Shown: positions 24,390-32,890 of the stretch, in pieces
Position numbering within the stretch: the stretch's first letter is position 1
Layout: the number at the start of each line of letters is the position of its first letter
Assembly: GCF_004361695.1 (NCBI RefSeq)
Contig: NZ_SNVW01000003.1
Location: forward strand, 310,001 to 374,000
Length of the DNA: 64,000 nucleotides
Origin: Curtobacterium flaccumfaciens
GTDB taxonomy: Bacteria; Actinomycetota; Actinomycetes; Actinomycetales; Microbacteriaceae
Reading direction: 5' to 3'
The notes under the pieces: model-generated
Seen by the model: the letters and a program-made list of their open reading frames with translations, nothing else
What the model was told of the DNA's origin: nothing
Databases searched by the model: none
Program-made: the position numbers and the translations under genes

Positions 24390-25246
24390 TTCAGTCCGGA
24401 GGAGGCCAGCCCGTCGATCACACGCCGCTGCAGCACGACGAACATGATCAGGACGGGAGCCATCGCCATCAGGCTCGCCGCCATCAGCACGGGGTAGTCG
24501 ATCGTCCGGTCGCTCGAGAGCGTCGCGAGGCCGGCCGCGAGCGGCATGTCCTCTGCGCGGGTCGAGACGACGAGCGGCCAGAGCAGCTCGTTCCACGACC
24601 AGAGCACCGTCGTGATCGCGAGCACGCTGATCGACGGCCGAGCGAGCGGCAGCATGATCCGCCAGAACGTCTGGAACGGGTTCGCACCGTCCATTCGCGC
24701 AGCCTCTTCGAGTTCCGGCGGCAGGTTGAGGAACGCGGTCCGCATGAGGAAGGTCCCGAAGGCACTGAATAGGCCGGGCGCGACGATGCCCATGAGGGTG
24801 TCGAGCCACCCGAGCCCCTGCACGATCTGGTACTGCGAGATGAGGTACACCTGCGACGGCACGAGCAGGATCGAGAGCACGAGCGCCAGCAGGATCGCTC
24901 GACCACGGAAGCGCATCCGGGCGAAGGCGTACCCGGCGAGCGTGCAGAGGACGATCTGCGCGAGCGTCCGGATGATCGTGACCATCACGGAGGTGCCGAG
25001 CTGGCTGAGGAACGGCAGGCGCTCGAACACCTGCACGTAGTTCTGCCACTGCAGCTCCCCCGGCCAGAACGTCGGGGTGACGGACTGGACCTGCGCGTTG
25101 GTGGACAGCGACATGATGATCTGCCACAGGAACGGGAACGCCATCACGAACCCGCCCACGCCCAGCACGACGTGGATCCACCAGTGGCTGCCGCCGCGTC
25201 GTCCGGACCGGCGCCGGGCCCTGCTCGGGGTGATCGTCGCGGTCAT
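24386..25246 (-). CDS. Sugar ABC transporter permease, MalG type
   Basis: A 286-residue permease with six predicted helices and the EAA loop EEAARMDGANPFQTFWRIMLPLARP (cytoplasmic contact with the ATPase). It pairs with the MalF-type permease, overlapping it by ATGA. It moves sugar across the membrane together with the lipoprotein binder at 26240-27565. Confidence 0.95.
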   Translation of the reverse strand: MTATITPSRARRRSGRRGGSHWWIHVVLGVGGFVMAFPFLWQIIMSLSTNAQVQSVTPTFWPGELQWQNYVQVFERLPFLSQLGTSVMVTIIRTLAQIVLCTLAGYAFARMRFRGRAILLALVLSILLVPSQVYLISQYQIVQGLGWLDTLMGIVAPGLFSAFGTFLMRTAFLNLPPELEEAARMDGANPFQTFWRIMLPLARPSISVLAITTVLWSWNELLWPLVVSTRAEDMPLAAGLATLSSDRTIDYPVLMAASLMAMAPVLIMFVVLQRRVIDGLASSGLK

Positions 25247-26229
25247 GCCTGCACCCACTTCTTCTGGACCCGGAACTGCACGAGGGTGACGATGCCGATG
25301 AGGAGGAAGATCACCATCGCGATCGCCGCTGCGAAGCCCTTGTCGTTGTCGATGAACCCGGCGCTGTAGAAGTAGAAGACGAGGGACATCGTCTTCGGGA
25401 TCACCGGGTTGGTGCTGCCGAGGATCGCGTACAGCAGGTCGAACAGCTGAAAGCTCGAGATGGTCGTGACGATCACCACGAAGAAGATGCTCGGGCTGAG
25501 GAGCGGCACCGTCACCGAGCGGAACTGCCGCCACCGGGAGGCCCCGTCGAGCTCGGCCGCCTCGTACAGCTCCGGCGGGATGTCCTTGAGCCCGGCGCCG
25601 AGGATGATCATGGAGAAGCCGAGCGACGACCACAGTCCGACGAGCGACACCGCCACCAGGGCGAAGCCGGGCGTCGAGATCCAGTACGGGCCGTCGATGC
25701 CGAACCGGCCGAGGAACCAGTTGACGATGCCGTAGTCGCCGTTGAACATGATCCGCCAGACCAGCGCGATCGCGGCCGGCATGGCGACGTACGGCAGGAA
25801 GAACAGCACGCGGTAGAACTGCGCGAACCGCAGGCCCGGCGTGTTGAGCAGGCTGGCGAGCCACACCGCGATCGGGATGCCCGCGAGCACGATCACCGTG
25901 TAGATCACGGTGTTGAGCAGGGATTGGTAGAGCTGCGGGTCGGAGATGAGCCGGACGTAGTTGGCCACGCCGCTGAACGTCGCTCCGCCGAAGACGCCCC
26001 AGCTCGTGAACGAGTACCAGAACGTCTGGATGATCGGCCAGATGTAGAACGTGCCGACGCCGACGAGCAGCGGGAGGACGAACAGCCACGGCCAGAAGCC
26101 GTCGGTCCGTCGCAGCCGGCCGGCGGTCCGGCGGTCGGGGCGCTCGGCCCCCGGGTCCCCCGACCCGGGCGCGCGCGGCGCCCGGGTCGGGGTGTTCGCG
26201 GTGGGGTGCCGCTCGGTGTGGATGGTCAC
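25243..26229 (-). CDS. Sugar ABC transporter permease, MalF type
   Basis: A 328-residue permease: a disordered Pro/Arg-rich N-terminus (about 1-42), six helices, and the EAA loop YEAAELDGASRWRQFRSVTVPLLSP. GTG 26229 lies 10 nt after the binding-protein stop; no strong ribosome site is visible, so coupling is likely. The operon has no ATPase; actinobacterial CUT1 importers commonly share a distant MsiK-type ATPase. Confidence 0.94.
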   Translation of the reverse strand: MTIHTERHPTANTPTRAPRAPGSGDPGAERPDRRTAGRLRRTDGFWPWLFVLPLLVGVGTFYIWPIIQTFWYSFTSWGVFGGATFSGVANYVRLISDPQLYQSLLNTVIYTVIVLAGIPIAVWLASLLNTPGLRFAQFYRVLFFLPYVAMPAAIALVWRIMFNGDYGIVNWFLGRFGIDGPYWISTPGFALVAVSLVGLWSSLGFSMIILGAGLKDIPPELYEAAELDGASRWRQFRSVTVPLLSPSIFFVVIVTTISSFQLFDLLYAILGSTNPVIPKTMSLVFYFYSAGFIDNDKGFAAAIAMVIFLLIGIVTLVQFRVQKKWVQA

Positions 26230-26239
26230 GGGTTCCGGC

Positions 26240-27565
26240 TCACTGTTCCTTGGCGAGGGCGGCGTCCATCTTCTGGGCGAGCTGCTTCGCGACGTCGTCG
26301 ACCGGGGTCGATCCGTCGAAGGCGCTCGGCAGGAGGTTCGTCTCGAGCGTGTTCCACGCGGCCGTGTTCTTCGAGACGGGCAGCGGCTTCGCGTAGTCGA
26401 CGGCGTCGAGGAAGACCTGCAGGTCCGCGTTCGGCATCGTCTTCGTGAAGGCGGCCTGCGTGCCCTCGTACGCCGGGATGACCGCACCCATGTCGCCCTG
26501 CTGCTGCTGGGCCTGCTTGCTCGCGAGGTAGACCTGGAGCGCCTGCGCCGCGGCCTTGTGGTCGCTCTTCGCCGACACCACGTTCGAGACGCCGTGGATG
26601 ACGGTCGCCTGCTCCTTGCCCTTCGGCAGCGGGTAGACCACGACGTCCTTCTCGAGGTCGGTGCCGGTCAGTGCCGAGCGGAACCAGCTGCCGCCCTGGT
26701 ACATGGCGACCTTGCCCGAGGTGAACCACTGGTCGGCCGTGGTGTCGGTGAGCTGCTGGATGGACGGCGACGCTCCCGACTTGATGAGGTCGGTCCAGAA
26801 CTGGATGCCCTGCTCGGCTGCCTTCGAGGCGTACTCGGACTTCGTGCCGTCGGCGTTGATCACGTTGCCGCCGGCCTGCATGATCGTGTCGTAGTAGGTG
26901 GTCTGTCCGTCCATGCCACCGGCGGCGCCGTACGCGCCGTCTGCCTTGAGCTTCTCGGACAGCTCCGCGCCGGTCTTCTGGAAGTCGTCCCAGGTCCAGT
27001 CCTTCGACGGCATCGCGACGCCGGCCTTCGCGAACAGCGCCTTGTTCATCCAGACGCCGATGGTGTCGAAGTCCTTCGGGACGCCGTACTGGGTCCCGTC
27101 GTAGGTGTAGAGGTCGTTGAGCGCGGACGAGTACTTCGCGGGGTCGATCGCGCCGGCCTTGACCTCGCCGGTGATCGGCGCGAGCTTGCCGTTGGCCGCG
27201 TAGAGCTGGAAGTTCGGCCCGTTCATCCAGAACAGGTCGGGCAGCGTGTCGCTCGACCCCTGCGTCTGGAGCTTAGTCCAGTAGCTGGCGAACGGCGTCA
27301 CGTCGACGTTCACCTTGATGTCGGGGTACTCCTCGTTGAACCCGGCGAGGTTCGCCTTGATCGCCTTGACCTGGTTCTCGTCCCAGACGGCGTACGTCAG
27401 GGTCGCCTTGGTGTCCTTGGCGGCCTTCTCGTAGTCACCACCGGAGCCGGTGGCCCCGGAGGACGTGCTGCAGCCGGCGAGGAGCGCGGCGGCCCCGATC
27501 GCGGCGACGACGCCGAGGAGTGCGCGGCGTCGGCCACGACCCTTCGCGGAGGTGAGTGCGGGCAT
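26240..27565 (-). CDS. Sugar-binding lipoprotein of a CUT1 ABC importer
   Basis: A 441-residue extracytoplasmic solute-binding protein (family 1). Lipoprotein signal with lipobox LLAGC (Cys about 32), then ATLTYAVWDENQVKAIKANLAGF and FTSGKVAMYQGGSW. It captures the oligosaccharide or amino sugar for the two permeases. Neighbouring genes for hexosamine catabolism suggest GalNAc/GlcNAc-containing sugars, an inference from context. Confidence 0.94.
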   Translation of the reverse strand: MPALTSAKGRGRRRALLGVVAAIGAAALLAGCSTSSGATGSGGDYEKAAKDTKATLTYAVWDENQVKAIKANLAGFNEEYPDIKVNVDVTPFASYWTKLQTQGSSDTLPDLFWMNGPNFQLYAANGKLAPITGEVKAGAIDPAKYSSALNDLYTYDGTQYGVPKDFDTIGVWMNKALFAKAGVAMPSKDWTWDDFQKTGAELSEKLKADGAYGAAGGMDGQTTYYDTIMQAGGNVINADGTKSEYASKAAEQGIQFWTDLIKSGASPSIQQLTDTTADQWFTSGKVAMYQGGSWFRSALTGTDLEKDVVVYPLPKGKEQATVIHGVSNVVSAKSDHKAAAQALQVYLASKQAQQQQGDMGAVIPAYEGTQAAFTKTMPNADLQVFLDAVDYAKPLPVSKNTAAWNTLETNLLPSAFDGSTPVDDVAKQLAQKMDAALAKEQ

Positions 27566-27587
27566 CAGGTGTCCTTTCGCGAGTCCG

Positions 27588-28793
27588 TCAGCGGGTGACG
27601 GCCGGGGTGGGGGTGGTGAAGTGGGCGATCGTCGACGCCGGGAGCGGCGGGACGTCGAACGGCACGGAACCGTTGCGGAGGGAGCGCGTGGCGAGGGCCC
27701 CGGCGGCGACGGCAGCGCGGGCGGCGATCGGCGAGAGGGTCGTCGGCTCCCCCAGTGCGACGTGGCGGAGGAACTCCGTCATGGTCACCAGGTCGGCGTC
27801 GGCGTGGCCGGACTCGACACCGTCGATCGGGTACTCGCGGTCGCCGGCGACGTCCCAGCCGCGTCGGTGCGACCAGACCTTCACGACCCCGCCCCCGGTG
27901 TCGCCGATGTTCTCGAGCCGTCCCTCGGTGCCGATGACCGTGTAGTTCCGCCAGTAGTCCGGGGTGAAGTGGCACTGCTCGTAGCTGGCCTGGACCCCGT
28001 TGTCGAGCGTCATCATCACCATCGACACGTCTTCGACGTCGACGACGGGGTGGAGTCCGGTCTGGGCGAGCGGCGGCCAGTTGTCGAGGGAGAACCAGTC
28101 CCCCATGAGCTCGCCGCTGCGGTCACGGCGGTCCGTGACGTCGCCGTACACCGACAGCGATCCCATCCCGACGACCCGCGCCGTGTCCCCGCCACCGAGG
28201 GCGTGGATGACGTCGAGGTCGTGGCTCGCCTTCTGCAGCAGCAGGGAGTTCACCTTGGTGCGGTCGGCGTGCCAGTCCTTGAAGTAGTAGTCGCCGCCGT
28301 TGCCGACGAAGTGCCGGCACCAGACCGCCTTCACCTGGCCGATCTCGCCGCGCTCCACGATCTCGCGCATGAGCCGGACGACGGCCGCGTGGCGGAAGTT
28401 GTGCCCGACGTACAGGGGCGTGCCCGTCTCGGCGGCGGTGTTGAGCACGGCGTCGGCGTCCTCGACCGTGATGGCGAGGGGCTTCTCGAGGTAGACCGCG
28501 ATGCCAGCGCGGAGCAGGTCGATCGCGATCTCGGCGTGGGTCCAGTCCGGGGTGGTGACGATCGCGGCGTCGACCGCCCCGACGAGTTCACGGTGCGACT
28601 CGACGACGATCGCGTCCGGGTACTCGGCGTGCCCGCGTGCCCGTCCGTCGGCGGTGACGTCCGCGACGGCGATGACCCGTGCCTCCAGGTCGGGGCTGGT
28701 GGCGACCGCCTCGGCGACGTGCCGGGCGATGGCGGACCGCTGGCCCATCCCGACCACCGCGACGCGGAGGGGGTTGTTCGTGTCGAGGCTCAT
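27588..28793 (-). CDS. Gfo/Idh/MocA-family NAD-dependent protein (oxidoreductase or glycosidase)
   Basis: A 401-residue protein. Rossmann motif VAVVGMGQRSAIARH near residue 12, the family EKP motif in VYLEKPLA, and NSLLLQKASHDLDVIHALGG in the substrate domain. Members oxidise sugars at C3 or, in the GH4/GH109-like mechanism, hydrolyse glycosides through transient oxidation. Standing first in an amino-sugar ABC operon, a GH109-type alpha-N-acetylgalactosaminidase role is possible but not shown. ATG 28793 has AAGGGAG upstream. Confidence 0.82.
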   Translation of the reverse strand: MSLDTNNPLRVAVVGMGQRSAIARHVAEAVATSPDLEARVIAVADVTADGRARGHAEYPDAIVVESHRELVGAVDAAIVTTPDWTHAEIAIDLLRAGIAVYLEKPLAITVEDADAVLNTAAETGTPLYVGHNFRHAAVVRLMREIVERGEIGQVKAVWCRHFVGNGGDYYFKDWHADRTKVNSLLLQKASHDLDVIHALGGGDTARVVGMGSLSVYGDVTDRRDRSGELMGDWFSLDNWPPLAQTGLHPVVDVEDVSMVMMTLDNGVQASYEQCHFTPDYWRNYTVIGTEGRLENIGDTGGGVVKVWSHRRGWDVAGDREYPIDGVESGHADADLVTMTEFLRHVALGEPTTLSPIAARAAVAAGALATRSLRNGSVPFDVPPLPASTIAHFTTPTPAVTR

Positions 28794-28833
28794 CTCGCTC
28801 CCTTGCGTGATTGTGACGCCCATGATGCCGAAT

Positions 28834-28872
28834 CGATCATGAATGCACAATAGGCGCTCACAGATCGCTCAC
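28834..28872 (-). promoter_or_regulatory. Promoter of the sugar ABC operon with 11-bp direct repeats
   Basis: A -10-like TATTGT lies at 28852-28847 on the minus strand. Directly upstream, CGCTCAC occurs twice (28855-28861 and 28866-28872; GTGAGCG on the transcribed strand), 11 bp apart. The decamer GATCGCTCAC (28863-28872) recurs as GATCGCTCGC just upstream of the -10 of the divergent catabolic operon (29797-29806). The adjacent DeoR-type regulator is the likely binder. Confidence 0.45.
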
Positions 28873-28897
28873 GGAAGCGAGATGCAAGGGTTTTACA

Positions 28898-28915
28898 CGC
28901 CGGTAACGTCCGGCG
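28898..28915 (-). terminator. Hairpin terminator after the DeoR-type gene
   Basis: CGCCGG (28898-28903) pairs with CCGGCG (28910-28915) around six bases. Read on the minus strand the stem is followed by TGTAAAA rather than a U run. It lies about 20 nt beyond the stop of the deoR-type gene and should keep its transcript out of the ABC operon. Confidence 0.45.
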
Positions 28916-28936
28916 GGACGGGTGGAGCCGGGCTGC

Positions 28937-29725
28937 TCAGTCGGCGACGACGAGCTGGACGCCCGCGCTGGCGAGCTCGGCGCTGAACGCCGGCGGGACC
29001 GGTTGGTCGGTCACGAGGGCGTCGATCCGGTCGAGGGGGCAGATCCGCGCGAAGGTCGCGCGTTCGATCTTGGTCGAGTCGGCCACCACGATGACGCGAC
29101 GACCGACGGACGCGAAGTGCCGGCTGACCTCGGCTTCTCCCTCGTGCACCGTCGTCGCGCCGTACTGCCCGCTCAGTCCGTCGACGCCGAGGACCACGAC
29201 GTCCAGGGCGAACTCGTCGAGGGTGTCGCGGACCAGCGGCCCGACGAGCTCGTACGACTGTCGGCGCGCGACCCCGCCGGTCACGACGATCTTGACGTTC
29301 GAGCGGACGGAGAGCTCGTACCCGATGTTGAGGGCGTTCGTGACGATGGTGACCCCGTACTCGCCGTCGGCCCGGGTGAAGCGCTCGCTCTTGCCGAGCT
29401 CCCGCGCGACCTCGGTGGTGGTCGTCCCGCCGTTGAGGCCCACCGTGTCGCCCGGGTGCACGAGCCGGGCGGCGGCACGGGCGATCGCCGTCTTCGCCTC
29501 GGCCTGCCGCGCGATCTTGTACTGCAGCGGGAGCTCGTACCCGGCGCCGAGCGCGGCGGCTCCCCCGTGCGTGCGCGTCACGAGCCGCTGCTCGGCGAGC
29601 GTCGCGAGGTCGCGCCGAGCGGTCGCCGGCGAGATCCCGAGCATCTCCCCGATCTCGGCGATGGACACGTTGCCGCGTTCGCTCACGAGTTCGAGCAGGG
29701 CGTTGAGCCGCTGTTGCGGAGTCAT
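28937..29725 (-). CDS. DeoR-family repressor of the amino-sugar island
   Basis: A 262-residue DeoR/AgaR-type regulator. HTH at residues about 20-45 (SIAEIGEMLGISPATARRDL) followed by RTHGGA; sugar-phosphate domain with GLNGGTTTTEVAREL, VTGGVARRQSYELVGP and GVDGLSGQYGATTVHEGEAEV. It should release DNA on binding a phosphorylated intermediate. ATG 29725 is preferred because AGGATGG lies 5 nt before it; ATG 29734 has no spaced ribosome site. It sits between the ABC operon and the divergent catabolic operon. Confidence 0.92.
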   Translation of the reverse strand: MTPQQRLNALLELVSERGNVSIAEIGEMLGISPATARRDLATLAEQRLVTRTHGGAAALGAGYELPLQYKIARQAEAKTAIARAAARLVHPGDTVGLNGGTTTTEVARELGKSERFTRADGEYGVTIVTNALNIGYELSVRSNVKIVVTGGVARRQSYELVGPLVRDTLDEFALDVVVLGVDGLSGQYGATTVHEGEAEVSRHFASVGRRVIVVADSTKIERATFARICPLDRIDALVTDQPVPPAFSAELASAGVQLVVAD

Positions 29726-29796
29726 GACGGCCATCCTATGGCGTCGCTGTGCGCGGCTGGTGATCGGAAATGACGTTTTGCCCTTCCGTTGCGCAC

Positions 29797-29812
29797 GATC
29801 GCTCGCTACGCT
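29797..29812 (+). promoter_or_regulatory. Promoter element of the amino-sugar catabolic operon
   Basis: GATCGCTCGC (29797-29806) is followed at once by a -10-like TACGCT (29807-29812). The decamer matches GATCGCTCAC at the ABC operon promoter, so both may answer to the same DeoR-type regulator. A second nearby palindromic stretch, TGATCATCGATCA, lies at about 29816-29828. Confidence 0.4.
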
Positions 29813-29856
29813 TCCTGATCATCGATCACCGAGATCGACCCGGACGGAAGGCACCC

Positions 29857-30735
29857 ATGACCGACACCTTCGTGAGCGCCGAACTGGCCTCGCAACCCGA
29901 GACCTGGCGTGCGGCAGCGGCGCTCCTGCCGGACTTCGCGGCCGCACTCCCCCAGCCCGGTGAGCGCGTGGCGGTCGTCGGCTGCGGCACGAGCTGGTTC
30001 ATCGCGATGAGCTACGCGGTCGCCCGCGAGCAGGCCGGACTCGGCGTGACCGACGCCTTCGCCGGCTCGGAGTACCCGATCGGCCGCGAGTACGACCGCG
30101 TGGTCACCATCAGCCGCTCGGGCACCACCACCGAGATCGTCGACCTGCTGCAGGCCCTGCCCGGGCAGCGGACGGTGCTCGTCACCGCCGTCGCCGACAG
30201 CCCGGCCGCGGCGGTCGCCGACGACGTCGTCGCGCTGCCCTTCGCCGACGAGCGCTCCGTCGTGCAGACGCGGTTCGCCACCACGACGCTCGCACTGCTG
30301 CGGGCGTCGATCGGCGACGACGTCGACGCACTCGCCACGCAGGCCGAGGTGGCCCTCGCGCTGCCGATCGACGACCTGCTCGACGCCGAACAGGTGAGCT
30401 TCGTCGGACGGGGTCCGGCCGTGGGCCTGACCTTCGAGGCGGCGCTCAAGACCCGCGAGGCAGCACAGTTCTGGGCCGAGTCGTACCCGGCGATGGACTA
30501 CCGGCACGGTCCGATCGCGATCGCCCAGCCCGGTCGACTCGTCTGGTCGCTCGGTGCCGCACCGGAGGGGCTCGCCGACGAGGTCGCCGCGACGGGGGCC
30601 CGGTTCGTCCAGCACGACCTCGACCCGATCGCCGGGCTCGTCGTCGTGCACCGGTTCGCCGTCGCCCTGGCCGAGGGGCGCGGGCTCGACCCCGACAACC
30701 CCCGCTCGCTGACGCGTTCGGTGATCCTCACCTGA
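29857..30735 (+). CDS. SIS-domain sugar isomerase/deaminase, AgaS-like
   Basis: A 292-residue protein with two SIS domains. VAVVGCGTSWFIAMSYAVAREQAG and VVTISRSGTTTEIVDLL mark the first, FEAALKTREAAQFWAESYPAMDYRHGP the second. In GalNAc operons AgaS deaminates and isomerises galactosamine 6-phosphate to tagatose 6-phosphate. The glutaminase half of GlmS is absent. GGAAGG precedes ATG 29857. It is the first gene of a five-gene operon with TGATG, GTGA, GTGA and ATGA overlaps. Confidence 0.85.
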   Translation: MTDTFVSAELASQPETWRAAAALLPDFAAALPQPGERVAVVGCGTSWFIAMSYAVAREQAGLGVTDAFAGSEYPIGREYDRVVTISRSGTTTEIVDLLQALPGQRTVLVTAVADSPAAAVADDVVALPFADERSVVQTRFATTTLALLRASIGDDVDALATQAEVALALPIDDLLDAEQVSFVGRGPAVGLTFEAALKTREAAQFWAESYPAMDYRHGPIAIAQPGRLVWSLGAAPEGLADEVAATGARFVQHDLDPIAGLVVVHRFAVALAEGRGLDPDNPRSLTRSVILT

Positions 30736-31733
30736 TGTCCGCCGCAGGCGCGGCGCCCGTGCGTGCCGCGGGCCCGGCCCCGGTGTCGGCCACCGGCGCG
30801 GCGCCGCTGCGTGCCGCCGGCGCGGTGCTCGGCGTCGACGTCGGCGGCACGGGCATCAAGGCCCGACGGACCGACGCCGACGGCACCGTCCTCGGCGAGA
30901 CCCGGGTCCCGACGCCGCGCGACGACCACGACGCGGTGCGCCTCGCCGGCGTCGTGGCGGACCTCGTCGAGACGGCACTCGCGCACGGCCCGCTCGACGC
31001 CGTCGGCCTGGTGACACCGGGCGTCGTCGACGAGTCGACCGGACGGGTGGTGCTGGCCGTCAACCTCGGGTGGCGCGACGTGCCGGTCCGCGACGCCGTC
31101 CGCGACGAGCTCGCCCGGCGCGGGGTGGACCTGCCCGTCGCGTTCGGACACGACGTCCGGGCAGGCGCCCTGGCCGAGACCGGCGTCGGTGCTGGTTCCG
31201 CCCTGCGCCGGGGATCCGTCGCGTTCGTCCCGGTGGGGACCGGGCTCGCCAGTGCACTCGTCGTCGACGGTGCCGTCGTGCCCGGTGACGGCTGGGCGGG
31301 GGAGATCGGCCAGGTCCGGATCACGTCCGGTCCGCACGCCGGACTCCGGGTCGAGGAGATCGCGTCGGCCGGGGGAGTCGCACGCCGCTCCGGGTCCCCG
31401 ACCGCCCACGACGCGATGCTCCGGGTGCAGTCCGGCGACCCGCTCGCGACGCGCGTCTGGGACGAGTGCGTCAGCGTGCTCGCCGACGCACTCGTGTGGA
31501 CCACGGCGGTCGCCGGCTGCCACACCGTCATCGTCGGCGGCGGACTGGCGGAGTCCGGGGCGCTCCTGTTCGACCCGCTCACGTCCGCCGTCGCCGACCG
31601 CACGGCCGGCCTCCGGACGCCGGCGGTCATCCCGGCCCGCCACGGCGACGCGGCGGGTGCGATCGGCGCCGCCCTGCTCGCACGACGGGCCCAACTCGGG
31701 CCGGACGCCTCGCAACACCAGGTGATCGTGTGA
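30735..31733 (+). CDS. ROK-family sugar kinase
   Basis: A 332-residue ROK kinase after an Ala/Pro-rich leader of about 30 residues. ATP motif GVDVGGTGIKARR, catalytic Asp in AFGHDVRAGALAE, and GEIGQVRI. The zinc-binding CxCGxxGC loop of typical ROK proteins is replaced by a Cys-free segment, as in some hexosamine kinases. Expected role: phosphorylation of the imported amino sugar at C6. Start and stop overlap its neighbours. Confidence 0.87.
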   Translation: MSAAGAAPVRAAGPAPVSATGAAPLRAAGAVLGVDVGGTGIKARRTDADGTVLGETRVPTPRDDHDAVRLAGVVADLVETALAHGPLDAVGLVTPGVVDESTGRVVLAVNLGWRDVPVRDAVRDELARRGVDLPVAFGHDVRAGALAETGVGAGSALRRGSVAFVPVGTGLASALVVDGAVVPGDGWAGEIGQVRITSGPHAGLRVEEIASAGGVARRSGSPTAHDAMLRVQSGDPLATRVWDECVSVLADALVWTTAVAGCHTVIVGGGLAESGALLFDPLTSAVADRTAGLRTPAVIPARHGDAAGAIGAALLARRAQLGPDASQHQVIV

Positions 31734-32890
31734 CCGCCCTCGTCCGCGCGCAGCGCATCGTCACCGCCGACGACGACCTGCACGACGGCTGGCTGGTCGT
31801 CGACGACGACGGCCTCGTCCGCGCGAGCGGCACCGGCACGCCGCCGTCGACCGAGACCGCGACGACCGTCGAGGCCACGATCGTGCCGGGCCTGGTCGAC
31901 CTCCACGCCCACGGAGCCCTCGGTCACGACTTCGCCGGATGCGCGGCGGACGATGCCCGCGTCGCCGCCGCACACCACCGCTCGCGGGGCACCACGGCGC
32001 TCACCGCCTCCGTCGCCACCGGCCCGGTCGGGGACACCGCCGACGCCCTCGAACGCCTGCGGCCCCTGGTCGCCGACGGCACGCTCGCCGGACTCCACCT
32101 CGAGGGTCCGTGGCTCGCACCGGCACGCCGCGGCGCACACCGCGCCGACCTGCTGCACCCGCCGACCCCGGCCGAGGTCGACGCCTACCTGGCCGCCGCG
32201 GACGGCGCCCTCCGGATCGTCACCCTCGCGCCGGAGCTCCCCGGGGCCCTCGACACCACCGCTCGGCTCGTGGCCGCGGGCGTCGTCGTGGCGATCGGAC
32301 ACACCGATGCGACCGCCGACCAGGCGCGGCGCGCGGTGGACGCCGGGGCCACGCTCGTCACCCACCTCTTCAACGGGATGCCGCCGCTGCACCACCGTGC
32401 GCCCGGCCCCGTGGGCATCGCCCTCACCGACGAGCGGCTCCTGCTGGAGTGCATCGTCGACGGGCACCACCTGGATCCGACGGCGGTCGACGTCGTCCGT
32501 GCCGCCGCTCCCGGACGCCTCGTGCTCGTCTCCGACGCCATGTCCGCCACCGGGTGCGCCGACGGGGACCACACGATCGCCGGGTCCGCCGTCTCGGTCC
32601 GCGGCGGTGTCGCCCGGCTGGCGGACGGATCGTCCCTCGCCGGCAGCACGATCACGGTCGCCGACGCCGTCCACCGGCTGCTGGCCACCGGGTTCCCCGT
32701 CACCGAGGTCGTCGCGGCCGCCGCGACCCGCCCCGCACGGCTGCTGGGTCGGTCGGCGCCGCTCAGCGTGGGTGCCCCGGCCGACTTCGTGGTGCTCGAC
32801 CGCGACGGTCGCGTGACCGTCCCGACGGCCGCCGTCCGGGCCGTGCTCCCGTCCACGTCCCGATCCGAACCACCGGAGGCATCGTCGTGA
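31730..32890 (+). CDS. nagA: N-acetylhexosamine-6-phosphate deacetylase (NagA/AgaA)
   Basis: A 386-residue amidohydrolase. Metal motif DLHAHGALGHDF, LHLEGPWLAPARRGAH, AIGHTDATADQ, THLFNGMPPLHHR and catalytic Asp in LVSDAMSATG. It removes acetate from GlcNAc-6-P or GalNAc-6-P. The two cannot be separated by eye, but the downstream kinase and aldolase favour GalNAc-6-P. GTG 31730 overlaps the upstream stop. Confidence 0.93.
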   Translation: MTALVRAQRIVTADDDLHDGWLVVDDDGLVRASGTGTPPSTETATTVEATIVPGLVDLHAHGALGHDFAGCAADDARVAAAHHRSRGTTALTASVATGPVGDTADALERLRPLVADGTLAGLHLEGPWLAPARRGAHRADLLHPPTPAEVDAYLAAADGALRIVTLAPELPGALDTTARLVAAGVVVAIGHTDATADQARRAVDAGATLVTHLFNGMPPLHHRAPGPVGIALTDERLLLECIVDGHHLDPTAVDVVRAAAPGRLVLVSDAMSATGCADGDHTIAGSAVSVRGGVARLADGSSLAGSTITVADAVHRLLATGFPVTEVVAAAATRPARLLGRSAPLSVGAPADFVVLDRDGRVTVPTAAVRAVLPSTSRSEPPEASS

